6,076 nucleotides of DNA from CAZRZN01 sp964604565. GTDB lineage: Bacteria; Pseudomonadota; Alphaproteobacteria; Rhodobacterales; Rhodobacteraceae. Positions 5,048 through 6,076 of this stretch are shown piece after piece. Position 1 is the first letter of the stretch, and each line of letters starts with the position of its first letter. Location of the stretch: the NCBI GenBank assembly GCA_964604565.1, contig CAZRZN010000258.1, forward strand, positions 1-6,076, given 5' to 3'. The notes beneath the pieces are model-generated. The model saw only the letters and a program-made list of their open reading frames with translations. It had not been told where the DNA came from and made no database searches. A program made the position numbers and the translations under genes.

Positions 5048-6076
5048 TCAATGGACGACAGCATCATCTGGACGCGGGCGGTTGCTGGACGCCACCCGGT
5101 CGCCGATGATCAGCCCGTCCGCTCCGGCACTGACCGGAAGGATATCGCCATCGTCGACATCGCCGGACAGCAGCATCTCCGCCAGCGGATCCTGCAAGGC
5201 CCGCTGGATGACCCGCTTGAGCGGGCGCGCACCGAACACCGGATCGTAGCCTTCTTCCGCCAGCCAGGCCCGTGCATCCTTGTCCAGTTCCAACCGGATG
5301 TTGCGTGCCGCAAGCCGTTTCAGGAGGCGCGACACCTGTATGTCCACGATACCGGCCATATCCTCGCGCTTGAGACGGTCGAAGATGATCGTCTCATCCA
5401 GACGATTCAGGAATTCGGGCCGGAAATGCGCCCGCACGGCGTCCATCACGTCCCGCCGCGCCTGCGACGGATCCGCCCCGTCGGGCAATTGCGACAGCGC
5501 CTGAGATCCAAGGTTCGATGTAAGCACGATCAGCGTCTGCTTGAAATCGACCCGGCGGCCCTGACCGTCGGTCAGGATACCGTCGTCCAAAACCTGCAAG
5601 AGCACGTTGAAGACATCCGGATGGGCCTTTTCGACCTCGTCGAACAGCACGACCTGATAGGGCCTGCGCCGCACCGCTTCGGTCAGGACGCCACCCTCGT
5701 CATAGCCGACATAGCCCGGAGGCGCGCCGATCATCCGCGCGACGGAATGTTTCTCCATGAACTCGCTCATGTCGATCCGCACCATCGCGTTGTCGTCGTC
5801 AAACAGATACTCTGCCACGGCCTTGGTCAGTTCGGTCTTGCCGACACCGGTCGGCCCGAGGAACAGGAACGACCCCAGCGGCCGGTTCTCGTCATTCAGG
5901 CCGGCACGCGCACGACGCACCGCATTGGCGACCGCCGTCACCGCCTGCGATTGGCCGACGACCCGCTTGTGCAGCGCGTCTTCCATGCGCAGCAGCTTGT
6001 CGCGCTCGCCCTCCAGCATCTTGGCGGTGGGGATGCCGGTCCAGCGCTCCACGACCTCGGCGATCTGTTCGGGCCG
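5048..6076 (-). CDS. clpB: ATP-dependent chaperone ClpB, C-terminal part (partial)
   Basis: 342 codons, open to the right edge, so the N-terminal and first AAA+ domains and the start lie outside. The visible part is the second nucleotide-binding domain of the Hsp100 disaggregase, which with DnaK/DnaJ/GrpE threads aggregated protein through a hexameric pore. Numbering from the first residue visible at 6076: R-W-T-G-I-P (11-16), the entry motif of the domain; H-K-R-V-V-G-Q (36-42); Walker A G-P-T-G-V-G-K-T (74-81); pore loop G-Y-V-G-Y-D-E-G-G (121-129); Walker B V-V-L-F-D-E (142-147); sensor 1 T-S-N (186-188); R-P-E-F-L-N-R-L-D-E (219-228) with the arginine finger; sensor 2 G-A-R-P-L-K-R (282-288). 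It ends in an acidic, polar tail like other ClpB proteins. No break is seen. The gene is usually heat-shock controlled, but its promoter is not in the window. Confidence 0.97.
   Translation of the reverse strand, partial: RPEQIAEVVERWTGIPTAKMLEGERDKLLRMEDALHKRVVGQSQAVTAVANAVRRARAGLNDENRPLGSFLFLGPTGVGKTELTKAVAEYLFDDDNAMVRIDMSEFMEKHSVARMIGAPPGYVGYDEGGVLTEAVRRRPYQVVLFDEVEKAHPDVFNVLLQVLDDGILTDGQGRRVDFKQTLIVLTSNLGSQALSQLPDGADPSQARRDVMDAVRAHFRPEFLNRLDETIIFDRLKREDMAGIVDIQVSRLLKRLAARNIRLELDKDARAWLAEEGYDPVFGARPLKRVIQRALQDPLAEMLLSGDVDDGDILPVSAGADGLIIGDRVASSNRPRPDDAVVH

Overview
The window looks like a chromosomal segment of an alphaproteobacterium, most likely a Rhodobacteraceae/roseobacter-type organism. 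This is inferred from the high-GC coding style, the character of the proteins (a Rhodobacteraceae-like ZapE, ClpB and S-formylglutathione hydrolase) and the gene order. No 16S or other decisive marker is present, so the placement is inference.

Bases 1 to about 985 are a graveyard of mobile DNA. A C-terminally cut IS3-family OrfB transposase fragment enters from the left edge and stops at about 174, inside the conserved G-D-S-Y-D-N motif. An IS110-family element joins it there: its 5' non-coding end (about 172-369) is followed by only the first 25 or so codons of its DEDD transposase (370 to about 445). The non-coding end folds on paper like an IS110 bridge RNA. A 12-bp stem closes a first loop that carries CTACGA, the same bases as the IS3 flank at the junction. 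A second stem closes on CACAGTC, the exact reverse complement of the junction GACTGTG. The IS110 piece is then fused to the antisense N-terminus of a tetratricopeptide-repeat protein gene (552 down to about 445, minus strand). About 430 bp without a convincing gene follow, containing two imperfect dyads and a 14-mer that matches the IS26/IS6-type terminal repeat at 13 of 14 positions.

Bases 986 to 4907 are ordinary genes, all on the plus strand. A TetR/AcrR-family regulator has its own promoter with an overlapping operator-like dyad, and S-formylglutathione hydrolase (fghA) follows 30 bp later, so the pair looks like a regulated formaldehyde-detoxification unit. A hairpin follows fghA. Next come a UPF0178/YaiI-family protein and a HAD-IA hydrolase of YihX-like type, whose start and stop overlap by ATGA, and then the ZapE (AFG1-like) ATPase.

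Bases 5048 to 6076, minus strand, are the C-terminal 342 codons of the disaggregase ClpB, covering the second AAA+ domain; the gene runs off the right edge. zapE and clpB converge on a strong hairpin at 5001-5027 with A/T tracts on both sides, a good bidirectional terminator.

The most interesting item is the IS110 remnant. Its candidate bridge RNA carries guide-like segments that agree with the junction it sits in, which suggests an element programmed to insert into the conserved active-site region of IS3-family transposase genes. The matches are short and rest on hand reading.
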